This document shows, piece after piece, positions 9,158 to 17,979 of a stretch of 64,000 nt of DNA. The notes beneath the pieces were generated by a model that worked only from the letters and a program-made list of their open reading frames with translations, ran no database searches and was not told the DNA's origin. A program made the translations under genes and the position numbers. Origin of the DNA: Acidobacteriota bacterium (GTDB lineage: Bacteria > Acidobacteriota > Terriglobia > Bryobacterales > Bryobacteraceae); contig JAEZIJ010000059.1 in assembly GCA_023436715.1 (NCBI GenBank), positions 1 to 64,000 of the forward strand, written 5' to 3'. Position 1 is the first letter of the stretch. Each line of letters begins with the position of its first letter.

Positions 9158-10222
9158 CTATGCCCGGGATAAGGAGGCGCCACCGTTGATCGCGTCGAGA
9201 AACAACTGCGCCACCCGCGGCGCGTCGTACTGTCGCACCGCGCGGAGGCCCGCTTCGACCAGCGCGCGGCGGCGCGCCGGATCTACGTGCAATTCCTCGA
9301 TTGCGGCCGCGAGCGCTCCGGCGTCCTCCGGTTCCGTAAGAAGACCCTCGGTCACAACCTCGGGAACGGCGGATGCGCGCGCCGCGATGATCGGTTTTCC
9401 CGCGGCCATGGCCTCCAGAAACACGATCCCGAATCCCTCCTGCACACTCGGCAGGCAGAAGACGTCTGACGCCTGGTACTCGCGCGCGAGTTCATCCTGC
9501 GAAATGTCTCCGAGCCATTCGACGACCCCGCCCAGCTTCTGTTCCCGACTGATACGGCGCAGGCGCGCCGCCTCTGGTCCTCCTCCGGCGATTCTGATCG
9601 TCAAATTTGGCAGCCGGTTGCGCAGCCGTGCGGCAGCGTCGAGCAGCACGTTCAGGCGCTTGCGCGGGTAGAACCGGCATACCGTAAACACGGTGAAGCG
9701 CTTTGGATCGGGGGCGGCAGGATTGCGAGCGAACAACTCGCGCCATGCGTCGAGATCGATCGCTTCCGGAACCACCACAGGAGCCTCGGCAAGCTCGTAC
9801 AACTCCTGGATTCGGGCGGCGGCGTAGCGGCTCGTGGTCATGACGAGACTGGCGCGGCGCACGTGCGCGCGCTCGCAGGCGGCCTGCACCGCCATGGTGC
9901 GGCGCGTAAGCCCGCTTTCGAAGCGCATCTCGTCCGCGATCACGCCCTTGATCGACGCGATGTGCGGCGGTTCGGTCCCCACGCGGTAGCCATCCATATC
10001 GAAGCCCACCACCGCGCCGAAGCCGCTGAAATCCCGGCGCCGCAGTTGCTCGTTGAACCAGAGCCGCTCAAGCGTGTACACCGGCAGGTGTAGCCGTGGC
10101 GTGAAGAAACCGACCTCGCATCCGAGCCTTCGCAACGCGCGCGCAAGGGTGGAAATTCCGCTGAAGGTGCCGCTGCCACGGACAAAATCGAGCGGCGTCG
10201 AGGTGAGGAACGCGAGTCTCAA
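9158..10222 (-). CDS. Family 4 glycosyltransferase
   Basis: A 354-residue GT-B fold glycosyltransferase. The N-terminal Rossmann half contains GSGTFSGISTLARALRRLGC, and the C-terminal GT4 half has RFTVFTVCRFYPRKRLNVLL, then the EX7E signature in SVQEGFGIVFLEAMAAGKP. It transfers a sugar from a nucleotide-sugar donor to an unknown acceptor. The start is TTG at 10222, overlapping the TGA of the upstream cyclase gene by four bases (TTGA), which implies translational coupling. No neighbouring polysaccharide genes help to name the acceptor. Confidence 0.88.
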   Translation of the reverse strand: MRLAFLTSTPLDFVRGSGTFSGISTLARALRRLGCEVGFFTPRLHLPVYTLERLWFNEQLRRRDFSGFGAVVGFDMDGYRVGTEPPHIASIKGVIADEMRFESGLTRRTMAVQAACERAHVRRASLVMTTSRYAAARIQELYELAEAPVVVPEAIDLDAWRELFARNPAAPDPKRFTVFTVCRFYPRKRLNVLLDAAARLRNRLPNLTIRIAGGGPEAARLRRISREQKLGGVVEWLGDISQDELAREYQASDVFCLPSVQEGFGIVFLEAMAAGKPIIAARASAVPEVVTEGLLTEPEDAGALAAAIEELHVDPARRRALVEAGLRAVRQYDAPRVAQLFLDAINGGASLSRA

Positions 10223-11013
10223 ACGACTACCGCGAACGGCCGCAGCGGCGAACCCGTCGCTCCGCGGATTTTGAGCGGCGCCGCAACGAACAGGAAGGTG
10301 TACACGCGCTCGCGCGCGAGCTCCTCCAGGTTCAGCGATTCGATGATGTGAATGCCGCTCTCAACAAGAAGGTGGACATGGGCGGGCATGGAGGGCGCCG
10401 GCACGCGCTCGAACGAAATCGTATCGGAGCCTGCCGCGAAAACGCCGCGCTCGCTCAGCCAGCGCGCGCCCGGCTCGTCGGGACCAGGTCCGCGCACCTC
10501 GGAGATGAAGCGCCGCGGATCGTTCCAGAAACGCCCCCATCCGGTGCGAAGCAGCACCACGTCGCCGCGTGCAATCTCGACAGCTTGGGCGCGCGCGGCG
10601 GCGTTCAGGTGCTCCGGCGTGATCGTGAAATCCGCCGGCAGCGCTTCCAAGCCTTCGAGCCCGGCGATGTCGAGCAGCGCGCCTCGCCGCATGACCAGCC
10701 CTACCGTATCGATGGACAGGTGCTGTATGCCTTCGGACCACGACTGCACGTGGGCGGCCTCCACCCCGCCGTGCAGCATACCTTCGCGGGAAAAGTGGCA
10801 GAGCGCGTCCATGTGCGTGCCGACGTGCCCGCCCAAAGTCATGGCCTCGGACGCGGAACTCACGCCGCCCGGCGCCACGTAGTCGCCATGCTTCTTCGAA
10901 AGACTGAACAGAAACGGCGGGTGCGCCGGGTAGTGCGGCATCCCGGCGAACCACGGTTGCGCAAGGTCGTAAGTCCGTGCACCGCCCAGGCGCGCGAGAA
11001 AATCGTTAGTCAC
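10219..11013 (-). CDS. Cyclase family metal-dependent hydrolase (kynurenine-formamidase-like)
   Basis: A 264-residue protein with the cyclase/formamidase metal-binding motif HVGTHMDALCH at about residue 60, and ARGDVVLLRTGWGRFW with AGSDTISFERV further on. Members hydrolyse amides or lactones, including N-formylkynurenine, but this branch is diverse and substrate cannot be assigned. GTG start at 11013 directly follows the fabG stop codon with no gap. It overlaps the glycosyltransferase at its end, so the three genes form one unit. Confidence 0.85.
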   Translation of the reverse strand: MTNDFLARLGGARTYDLAQPWFAGMPHYPAHPPFLFSLSKKHGDYVAPGGVSSASEAMTLGGHVGTHMDALCHFSREGMLHGGVEAAHVQSWSEGIQHLSIDTVGLVMRRGALLDIAGLEGLEALPADFTITPEHLNAAARAQAVEIARGDVVLLRTGWGRFWNDPRRFISEVRGPGPDEPGARWLSERGVFAAGSDTISFERVPAPSMPAHVHLLVESGIHIIESLNLEELARERVYTFLFVAAPLKIRGATGSPLRPFAVVV

Positions 11014-11748
11014 TTACATGTACATGCCGCCGTTGACGGCAAGGATGTGGCCGGAAATATACGCCGCGTCGTCGCTGGCCAGGAACTTCACCGCGTTGGC
11101 GATGTCCTCCGGTTGTCCGGCGCGCTTCAGCGGTACCTTGGCGAGCATGCCGTCGCGCTGTTCCGGAGTCAGCTTGGCGGTCATGTCCGTTTCGATGAAT
11201 CCCGGCGCGATTGCGTTCACCGTGACGTTGCGGCTGCCCAGTTCCTGCGCCAGAGTCTTCGTCAATCCGATGATGCCGGCCTTCGACGCAACGTAGTTCG
11301 CCTGGCCCGGATTACCCGACTGGCCCACCACCGAGGCGATGTTGATGATCCGTCCCCAGCGCTCCTTCATCATTCCCGGCAGCACCTGCTGCGTGGCGAG
11401 GAATGCCCCGGTCAGGTTGATGGAAAGCACCAGGTCCCAGTCCTCCTTCTTCATACGGAGGGCGAGGTTATCCTTCGTGATTCCGGCGTTGTTGACGAGG
11501 ATGTCGATGCGCCCGAACTGCTTCAGAATCTCGCCGAACGCCTCCTTGACCGAGTCCTGCGACATCAGGTTAATGAAGACCGTTGCCGCTTCTCCGCCGG
11601 CCTCGCGAATCTCCGCGGCGACCTTCTCGTTGTTCTCCGGCTCGTTCGAGGCGACGACGACCCTGGCACCGGCCTTACCCAGGGCGAGGGCGATTGCGCG
11701 GCCGATCCCGCGGCTGCCGCCCGTAACAAAAGCAACGCGATTTGTCAT
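11014..11748 (-). CDS. fabG: FabG-type 3-oxoacyl-[ACP] reductase (SDR)
   Basis: A 244-residue short-chain dehydrogenase. The NADP-binding motif TGGSRGIGRAIA is at the N-terminus, NNAG is in LVNNAGITKDNLALRM, and the catalytic Ser and YxxxK are in NIASVVGQSGNPGQANYVAS followed by KAG. All of this is typical of FabG in fatty-acid elongation. A ten-residue longer frame exists, but the ATG at 11748 has a GGAGAAG ribosome site and begins MTNRVAFVTGG as in relatives. It is the first gene of the fabG-cyclase-glycosyltransferase unit. It stands alone from other fab genes, so a specialised reductase role is possible. Confidence 0.9.
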   Translation of the reverse strand: MTNRVAFVTGGSRGIGRAIALALGKAGARVVVASNEPENNEKVAAEIREAGGEAATVFINLMSQDSVKEAFGEILKQFGRIDILVNNAGITKDNLALRMKKEDWDLVLSINLTGAFLATQQVLPGMMKERWGRIINIASVVGQSGNPGQANYVASKAGIIGLTKTLAQELGSRNVTVNAIAPGFIETDMTAKLTPEQRDGMLAKVPLKRAGQPEDIANAVKFLASDDAAYISGHILAVNGGMYM

Positions 11749-11808
11749 TTCTTCTCCAGGTGTTGGGGCAAAGATCAATCATAATAGAAGCTGGCCGCTC
11801 AGAGCTAT

Positions 11809-13257
11809 ATGTCCTATACCGATTTGCGCGAGTTCATTCGAAAACTGGAAAAAGAAGGCGAGCTTGCCCGGGTCCGCGTGGAGGTGGATCCGGTGCTCGA
11901 AATGACCGAGTTCGCAGACCGCGCGGTCAAGCGGAGCGGCCCCGCGCTGCTATTCGAGAAGCCGAAAGGCTCGGACATTCCTGTGCTCATCAACGCGTTC
12001 GCGAGCATGCGGCGCATGGAACTTGCGCTCGATGTCGGCTCCATCGACGAGGTCGCCGAACGGATCTCCGCCTTCCTCGAAATGCAGAAGCCCGAGGGCC
12101 TCATCGGCAAGCTCAAGATGCTGCCGAAGCTGGCCGAAATGGGCTCGTTCTTTCCTAAGGACGTTGGCGGCGGCCCGGTGAAAGATGTGATTCGCCGCGA
12201 CGGTTTTTCGTTGTTCGATTACCCCATCCTCAAGTGCTGGCCCGAGGACGGCGGCCGCTTCATCACGTTGCCGCTCGTGTTCTCGCGCAACCCGGATACA
12301 GGCAAGCGCAACTGCGGCATGTACCGCATGCAGGTCTACGACGACCGCACCGCCGGCATGCACTGGCAGACCCATAAGCAGGGCGCGGAACACTACCGCC
12401 GCCTCTTGAAGGAAGGCAAGCGGACCCGCATGGACGTCGCCGTCGCGATCGGCGCCGACCCCGCCACGATGTTCTCGGCCATCCTGCCGCTCCCGCCCGA
12501 CCTCGACGAGATGCTGTTCGCCGGGTTCCTGCGCGGACGGCCGGTCGAGATGGTTAAGTGCGAGATGTCGGACCTCGAAGTGCCCGCCGAGGCCGAGATC
12601 GTTCTCGAAGGATACGTCGAGCTCGGCGAACTGCGCCGCGAAGGTCCGTTCGGCGACCACACAGGCTTCTACTCGCTCGAAGACGACTACCCGGTTTTTC
12701 ACGTCACCTGCATCACGCAGCGGAAGAAACCGGTGTACGCCGCCACCATCGTGGGCCCGCCGCCGATGGAGGATTTCTACATGGGCAAGGCGATAGAGCG
12801 CATTTTTCTGCCGCTCATGCGCATGCAATTGCCCGAGGTCCGCGATATGTGCATGCCGGCCGAGGGCGTCTTTCACAACCTGCTGCTCGTGGCGATCCGC
12901 AAGTCCTACCCCGGCCACGCGCGCAAGGTGATGCACGCCATCTGGGGCATGGGCCAGGCCATGTTCAGCAAGTGCATCGTTGTAGTGGACGAGGACGTGG
13001 ACGTGCAGAACGCCCGCGAGGTCGCCTGGAAAGCGCTCAACAACATCGACCCGCAGCGCGACATCGAGTTCGTCATGGGCCCCGTCGATTCGCTCGATCA
13101 CGCCAGCCGCCTGCCGAACTACGGCTCGAAGATGGGCGTGGACGCGACGCGCAAGTGGCCGCAGGAGGGCTTCTCCCGGCCCTGGCCGGACGTGATCCGT
13201 ATGAGCCCCGAGGTTCGCGACCGCGTCGATGCGCTCTGGAAGCAAGCGGGGCTGTAA
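11809..13257 (+). CDS. UbiD family decarboxylase
   Basis: A 482-residue UbiD-family enzyme, which uses prenylated FMN for reversible decarboxylation of aromatic or unsaturated acids. Recognisable blocks are GMYRMQVYDDRTAGMHWQTH near residue 165, EGPFGDHTGFYSLEDDYPVF near 280, and IVGPPPMEDFYMGKAIERIF. Length and block order match menaquinone/ubiquinone-type decarboxylases. The cofactor-making UbiX partner is not in this window. It is divergently transcribed from fabG. Quinone biosynthesis is the likeliest role but substrate is an inference. Confidence 0.88.
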   Translation: MSYTDLREFIRKLEKEGELARVRVEVDPVLEMTEFADRAVKRSGPALLFEKPKGSDIPVLINAFASMRRMELALDVGSIDEVAERISAFLEMQKPEGLIGKLKMLPKLAEMGSFFPKDVGGGPVKDVIRRDGFSLFDYPILKCWPEDGGRFITLPLVFSRNPDTGKRNCGMYRMQVYDDRTAGMHWQTHKQGAEHYRRLLKEGKRTRMDVAVAIGADPATMFSAILPLPPDLDEMLFAGFLRGRPVEMVKCEMSDLEVPAEAEIVLEGYVELGELRREGPFGDHTGFYSLEDDYPVFHVTCITQRKKPVYAATIVGPPPMEDFYMGKAIERIFLPLMRMQLPEVRDMCMPAEGVFHNLLLVAIRKSYPGHARKVMHAIWGMGQAMFSKCIVVVDEDVDVQNAREVAWKALNNIDPQRDIEFVMGPVDSLDHASRLPNYGSKMGVDATRKWPQEGFSRPWPDVIRMSPEVRDRVDALWKQAGL

Positions 13258-13310
13258 AAAGAGCGATGCGCGGCCCGCGTATGCTAAACTGTCCTTGTTT
13301 CCACCACGCG

Positions 13311-13386
13311 GTGGGTGTAGCTCAGGTGGTAGAGCGTCGGATTGTGGTTCCGAATGTCGGGGGTTCGAGTCCCCTCACCCACCCCA
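13311..13386 (+). tRNA. tRNA-His (GTG anticodon)
   Basis: The cloverleaf can be drawn by hand. The acceptor GTGGGTG pairs with CACCCAC, the D arm contains AGCTCAGGTGGTAGAGC, the anticodon loop is TTGTGGT, and the T arm is GGGGGTTCGAGTCCCCT. The 3' CCA is encoded at 13384-13386. A G at 13310 can serve as the extra G-1, facing the C discriminator, as expected for tRNA-His. Confidence 0.95.
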
Positions 13387-13546
13387 GAATTCCCAACTAA
13401 CTTTTTGACGTCACGCGCAAGCTGAAGGTGGGCTCGGCTCTACGCCAAAAACGGGGGCAGCCCCGATCCCAAGAAGACCAGTTAACCACAGATGCGCGGT
13501 GCTCAGGACCGGAAGCCGCGGCTTGCGGTTGAGCGCTTTCCAAGAC

Positions 13547-13770
13547 GATCCCCGTATTACGCCGTCCTTGTGGTTCGACTCGAACGCCGAAGAGGCTGTC
13601 GAGTTCTATCTCAGCGTCTTCGAAAACTCGCGCCATCTCGATGAGTTCCGGACCGTCGAAAGGGCAGCTTCAGGTTCACGGAAGCGATTTCGCTCACTGT
13701 GCGATGCGACTCGCAGCTGGAGGTCGATTTCTATTGGACGAAGCTCTCCGCCGGGCACGGCACGTCCGGA
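13547..13770 (+). pseudogene. Broken VOC/PhnB-like gene
   Basis: One frame reads DPRITPSLWFDSNAEEAVEF, then YLSVFENSR, the N-terminus of a PhnB-like VOC superfamily protein. From about 13671 a different frame reads FTEAISLTVRCDSQLEVDFY, then WTKLSAG, which is the later part of the same fold. The central beta segment is missing and the frames differ. No start codon is well placed. This is a decayed remnant caused by a deletion plus frameshift, or less likely an assembly error. Confidence 0.65.
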
Positions 13771-13799
13771 CGGCGGCGGCCATTGACTTTCACTCTTGG

Positions 13800-13828
13800 T
13801 CGGTATATATATCAATCGGTATATATAT
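13800..13828 (+). promoter_or_regulatory. TCGGTATATATAT direct repeat at the padR start
   Basis: The 13-base string TCGGTATATATAT occurs twice, at 13800-13812 and 13816-13828, with a centre spacing of 16 bases. The second copy runs into the ATG of padR. The AT-rich tract stands out in GC-rich surroundings. It is probably the promoter and/or autoregulatory operator of padR. Because no ribosome site fits in front of the ATG, a leaderless transcript is possible. Confidence 0.5.
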
Positions 13829-14195
13829 GCCCAAGCCCCGTTCCCCCGAAAGTTTCCTTCCCCTCAAGCCGCACTGGTTTCATGTGCTGCTGTCGCTCGC
13901 CGATCAGGAGCAGCACGGGTACGGCATCATGCAGGAGGTCCTGGAGCGCACAAGCGGCAAGGTGCGCCTTTGGCCCGCAACGCTCTATGGCACGATTAAG
14001 CGGCTGATCGAAGAAGAGTTGATCGAAGAGTCCCCCGACCGGCCCGCTGCGGAGATCGACGACGCGCGGCGACGCTACTACAGGCTTACCAGGCTTGGCC
14101 GCCGGGTGCTTGCGGCCGAAAGCGGGCGATTAGAGGACCTGGTCCGTGTCATTCGCGCGAAAGGGGGTCTGGCGAAGCGGGAGGTGGAGCCGTGA
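13827..14195 (+). CDS. PadR family transcriptional regulator
   Basis: A 122-residue winged-helix repressor of the PadR family. The typical N-terminus LPLKPHWFHVLLSLADQEQH is followed by GYGIMQEVLERT and the helix-turn-helix LWPATLYGTIKRLIEEELIE, ending in the RRYYRLTRLGRRVL wing. The open frame extends upstream, but homologous sequence begins at this ATG. The gene overlaps the permease start by four bases (GTGA), the standard PadR-ADOP pairing in Acidobacteriota. It likely represses its own operon through the AT-rich repeat across its start. Confidence 0.92.
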   Translation: MPKPRSPESFLPLKPHWFHVLLSLADQEQHGYGIMQEVLERTSGKVRLWPATLYGTIKRLIEEELIEESPDRPAAEIDDARRRYYRLTRLGRRVLAAESGRLEDLVRVIRAKGGLAKREVEP

Positions 14196-16918
14196 GTCGC
14201 CCGGTAACCATCACGCTGCGCCTTTACCGGGCGCTGGCCGCCGCCTTTCCGCACGAATTCAAGAACGTCTACGGAGACGAACTGCTCCAGGTGGCGGAAG
14301 ACTCCGTCGAGCCCATCTGGCGGCGCTACGGCATCGCCGGGCTTTTCCGGCTGCTGCTGGACATCGCCATTCGCGTGCCCGCAGAGTACATGACGGAGTT
14401 CCGGCGCGACGTCCGCCACGGCCTGCGAATGCTGGCCGGCTCGCCGGGTTTCACCGCTGTGGCGCTCGCGTCCCTCACACTGGGCATTGGTGTCTCCTCC
14501 TGCACGTACAGCGAAGTGAACGGGCTTCTGGCTGATCTGCCAGGGGTGCGGAAGCCAGGTGAGTTGGTCGCGTTGAAGGTGCCGGTGTCCTATCCCGCCT
14601 ACAAGCGGTACCGCGAAATGCGCGATCTGTTCTCGGAGAGCTTCGCCTACATCGCGGCGGTTCCCTTCGGCGTTTCGCTGGGCGGATCGACGGAGCGGAC
14701 CTGGGGGCACCTGGTCACGCCTTCTTACTTCTCCACGCTCGGTGTGCGGCCGCGGATGGGAAGGTTCTTCGATCGGAACGACGAAAAGCCGGGCCAAGCG
14801 CCGCCCGTGGTGGTCAGCAACCGCTTCTGGAATGAGCGTCTCGGCTCGGACCCTTCTGTTGTAGGCAGGACAATCCGCATCAACGCGCACCCGTGTACCA
14901 TAGTCGGCGTCGGTCCAGAGAAGTTCCTGGGCGCATCGCCAGCGCTGTTTGTAGCGGATCTTTGGCTGCCGGTCACAGCGGGCGCGCACGTTGCGCCGGA
15001 GATTGAAGGAGACGCTCTGGAGCGGCGCGATCTCACGATGTTTCAGATGGTGGGGCGCTTGCGACCGGGAATCTCCGAGCCCTCGGCAGAGGCCGCACTG
15101 ACCGCAGCCGCGCGCCAATTAGCGCAGTTCTACGGCGATTTGAACCGGCATGAGAAGCCGCAGCCGGTGCAACTCGTAGCCGGCGGAAAAGTACTTCCGC
15201 TGCGCAAGCAGGAGATCCCGTTTTTCAAGCAGTTCCTGACGGTGATGGGCAGCCTGCTGCTGTTGATCGCCTGCGCCAATATGGCCACGATGATGCTGGC
15301 GCGCGCGGCTGACCGGCGGAAGGAAATCGCGATGCGGCTGGCGCTCGGCGCCAGCCGGGGCCGCCTCATGCGCCAGTTGCTGACTGAAAGCGTGCTGCTG
15401 GCCGCCGGCGCGGCTCCGCTGGCTTTCCTGTTCTCGGTCTGGATCATGGGCATGTTTTCGCAATTGCGAATGCCGTTCCCGATCCCGATCGCCATCGACC
15501 TGACCGCCGACTGGCGGGTGCTGGTCTTTACGTTCGCCGTGACGGGGCTGACGGGCGTGCTCTTCGGACTCCTCCCGGCTTTGCAGGCCACGCGCACCGA
15601 TCTGGTTGCCGCGCTGAAGGAAGGCGGCGCGATGCGCCTTCGGAAATTCCGCGCACTCAGCTTACGCAATGCGCTGATGCTGGGCCAGATTGCGGCCTCG
15701 CTCACTCTGCTGCTGATGACCGGATATCTGGGACTCGGCATTCAGAGCACATTGGGCGTCCAGGAGGGCTTCGATCCCAGGAATCTCTACCTGATCTCTC
15801 TGGACCCTGTGCGCGACGGATATTCCGCAGCACGCGCGGCGGATTTCTTATCGAAGCTGCTGGAGCGCGTCAAGAGATTGCCGGCGGTGACCGCGGCGTG
15901 CCTCACGGACACGCTGCCGGCGGCAATGGACGGCAATCCGGGCGTTGTGTTTTCCACTGCCCCCGGCAGGCCTGACGGCCTGCGCAAAGAGTACTGGGCA
16001 CGCAAGCATACAGTGGGCCGAGACTACTTCGAGACGGCCGGAATTCGGATACTCTCCGGGCGCGGCTTCCGCAGGGAGGACGAGGCGGAGAGCGCCGCCG
16101 CGGTGATCGTGAGCCAGGAAGCAGTTCGGCGGTACTGGAGCGGGGAAAACCCCGTCGGGCGCCGCATCGAGATCAGGAACGCCGGGGCGTCTGGCAGTTT
16201 CGGATTGTGGCCCGGAAGCTTCGACAATCGCGCGAGCATGCTGGACAGCGCAAGGCGCACACTCGAGGTGGTCGGGGTGGCACGGGACGTATCGGAGGAC
16301 ATCATTGCTAGTAAGAAGCACCCCGCTGTGTACCTTCCGCTGAGCTTGGCCGATTACGTCCGACCCTCTTTGCGAGGAGTCACGCTCATGGTGCGCGCGG
16401 CGCCGGGTGTGGATGTGATCCGGGAGGTGAGGCAGGAGATTTCAGCCCTGGATTCCAATGTCACATCGTTCAACGCGCGCAGCATGACCGAACACATTGC
16501 CCAGTTCATGTCCGTCCTCAAGTCCGCTACCTGGACTTACGCTTTCATGGGACTCTCCGGCCTGGTGCTTGCCTCGGTGGGCCTGGCAGGAGTCACCGCG
16601 CATTCTGTGGCGAAGCGCGGGCACGAGATCGGCATTCGAATGGCGCTCGGCGCGCAGAAACGCCACGTTCTTGGCCTGGTGATGAAGGAGGGGGCAATCC
16701 TGGTGACTGTAGGCACGGTGGCCGGGCTCGCGCTGGCGCTGGCTGGCATCCGCGCCATGTCCGGAATGTTTTTCGCCGTGGCCAGCGTGAAAGGGTACGA
16801 CCCGGTCCTGCTGGTGGGTGCTCCGTTGCTGCTCGCCGGACTCGCCCTCATTGCCTGTTATGTCCCGGCACGCCGGTCGATGCGCATCGATCCGGTGGTG
16901 ACTCTGAGGATGGAGTAG
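14192..16918 (+). CDS. ADOP-type ABC transporter permease (MacB/FtsX fold)
   Basis: A 908-residue membrane protein of the acidobacterial duplicated orphan permease type. An N-terminal permease-prefix helix region (about 1-75) is followed by two MacB-like halves. Each half has a periplasmic core domain and FtsX helices, with the recurring motif RAADRRKEIAMRLALGASRG near residue 390 and AKRGHEIGIRMALGAQKRHV near 810. No ATPase gene adjoins it, hence 'orphan'. It starts with GTG overlapping padR. Export or mechanotransmission of an unknown substrate is likely, under PadR control. Confidence 0.92.
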   Translation: MSRPVTITLRLYRALAAAFPHEFKNVYGDELLQVAEDSVEPIWRRYGIAGLFRLLLDIAIRVPAEYMTEFRRDVRHGLRMLAGSPGFTAVALASLTLGIGVSSCTYSEVNGLLADLPGVRKPGELVALKVPVSYPAYKRYREMRDLFSESFAYIAAVPFGVSLGGSTERTWGHLVTPSYFSTLGVRPRMGRFFDRNDEKPGQAPPVVVSNRFWNERLGSDPSVVGRTIRINAHPCTIVGVGPEKFLGASPALFVADLWLPVTAGAHVAPEIEGDALERRDLTMFQMVGRLRPGISEPSAEAALTAAARQLAQFYGDLNRHEKPQPVQLVAGGKVLPLRKQEIPFFKQFLTVMGSLLLLIACANMATMMLARAADRRKEIAMRLALGASRGRLMRQLLTESVLLAAGAAPLAFLFSVWIMGMFSQLRMPFPIPIAIDLTADWRVLVFTFAVTGLTGVLFGLLPALQATRTDLVAALKEGGAMRLRKFRALSLRNALMLGQIAASLTLLLMTGYLGLGIQSTLGVQEGFDPRNLYLISLDPVRDGYSAARAADFLSKLLERVKRLPAVTAACLTDTLPAAMDGNPGVVFSTAPGRPDGLRKEYWARKHTVGRDYFETAGIRILSGRGFRREDEAESAAAVIVSQEAVRRYWSGENPVGRRIEIRNAGASGSFGLWPGSFDNRASMLDSARRTLEVVGVARDVSEDIIASKKHPAVYLPLSLADYVRPSLRGVTLMVRAAPGVDVIREVRQEISALDSNVTSFNARSMTEHIAQFMSVLKSATWTYAFMGLSGLVLASVGLAGVTAHSVAKRGHEIGIRMALGAQKRHVLGLVMKEGAILVTVGTVAGLALALAGIRAMSGMFFAVASVKGYDPVLLVGAPLLLAGLALIACYVPARRSMRIDPVVTLRME

Positions 16919-16943
16919 GGCGATCGAGTGGATGTAGTGGGTG

Positions 16944-17032
16944 GGCTTTTCGGATTCACCGTGGGTGTGTACCTCCCAATCGGCGCACAGGCCGACGGTG
17001 GGCACGCCGCCGGCCTGCGAATCGGAAAAACC
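16944..17032. repeat. Imperfect inverted repeat between convergent genes
   Basis: The string GGCTTTTCGGATTCAC (16944-16959) is matched at 13 of 16 positions by the reverse complement of 17017-17032. It fills most of the 119-bp gap between the convergent permease and OmpA-family genes. It could serve as a bidirectional terminator, although the loop is long and there is no clean T-run. Confidence 0.3.
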
Positions 17033-17037
17033 AATCC

Positions 17038-17874
17038 CTATTGCTTCACGAGCTCGACGCGGCGGTTCTGGGCGCGGCCCTGATCCGTGGAGTTGTCGCC
17101 GACCGGCTTCGTGTCGCCGAAACCTTCCGCCGTCAGCCGTCCGGTGTCGATTCCCTTGGCAACCAGCGCCGCCTTCACCGCCGCCGCGCGCCCTCGCGAC
17201 AGGGTCAGGTTCGCCACCTTCGCCCCGACGTTGTCCGTGTGTCCCTCAATGCGCAACTTCAGCCCGGCGTCCTTTTTCAGCACCTCCGCGACCTGCTCCA
17301 GCACCGGGTCCGACTCGGGCTTGATGTTGCTCTTGCCGGTATCGAACAGGATGCCGTGCAGCGTCACCGTGCCCGACGCGGCGAGTTGCTCGGCCATCTC
17401 GTCCGCTGTAAACTCGACCTTCTGCTTCATCGCGGCGGTCTCTATGACCGCCATTTCGATGACCTCGCCGTCGTTGGGGATGTACAGGCTCATCCAACGT
17501 TCGCCGGCGCCGAGTGGCATCATGATCGTCGCTTCCGTATTGACGCTATTCTTATAGACGAGCCGGCCGCCTCGCGCCTTGAACTGGTTCTCGTAGTTTC
17601 GGATCACTTCAAGCTTGCTCGCCCGCCTCGCGCCCTCTTTCAGCTCGTAGCGATAGCGCCAGCTTTTGCCCTCGACGGTCTTCGTTATGTCCTCGCCAAC
17701 TGTGAATTCAAAGCCATCGAAATCCGTCTCCTTACCGTCCTCCATGATGAACCCCGGAAAACGCGGAATGCTCGGGTGGTCCTTCGCAGGCTCGTCCTGC
17801 CCTCGCGCCGGCGAGAACGCAAAGAACGTAGCGACGCACGCGATTAACCAGCAATAACGATAAGAGCGCATCAT
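17038..17874 (-). CDS. OmpA family outer-membrane/peptidoglycan-associated protein
   Basis: About 278 residues from the ATG at 17874, with a second ATG at the next codon. A signal peptide (CWLIACVATFFAFSPARG) precedes a middle domain of unknown type. The C-terminal 110 residues are an OmpA/Pal peptidoglycan-binding domain: TLHGILFDTGKSNIKPESDP, IEGHTDNVGAKVANLTLSRG and RAQNRRVELVKQ. It should tether the envelope to the cell wall. The open frame extends 13 codons further upstream without signal-peptide character, so the shorter start is preferred. A TACAAT hexamer lies just before the start. Confidence 0.9.
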   Translation of the reverse strand: MMRSYRYCWLIACVATFFAFSPARGQDEPAKDHPSIPRFPGFIMEDGKETDFDGFEFTVGEDITKTVEGKSWRYRYELKEGARRASKLEVIRNYENQFKARGGRLVYKNSVNTEATIMMPLGAGERWMSLYIPNDGEVIEMAVIETAAMKQKVEFTADEMAEQLAASGTVTLHGILFDTGKSNIKPESDPVLEQVAEVLKKDAGLKLRIEGHTDNVGAKVANLTLSRGRAAAVKAALVAKGIDTGRLTAEGFGDTKPVGDNSTDQGRAQNRRVELVKQ

Positions 17875-17979
17875 GTCATTGTACTCTGCGACGGCGCAGA
17901 TCAGCGAAGCCATGGGGAAACAGCCGGGATTTCATTCGGGGCGGGGGAAAACACCGGTTGGGGCCTGCTTCGCCGGAAT

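Noticed and set aside
10348..11784. 478-codon plus-strand open frame
   Set aside because: Antisense to the cyclase and fabG genes, both with clear motifs.
11950..13245. 431-codon minus-strand open frame
   Set aside because: Exact antisense shadow of the UbiD-family gene, His/Val/Arg-biased.
12558..13400. Plus-strand frame running through the tRNA-His gene
   Set aside because: Out-of-frame shadow of the UbiD-family gene; the tRNA structure is clear.
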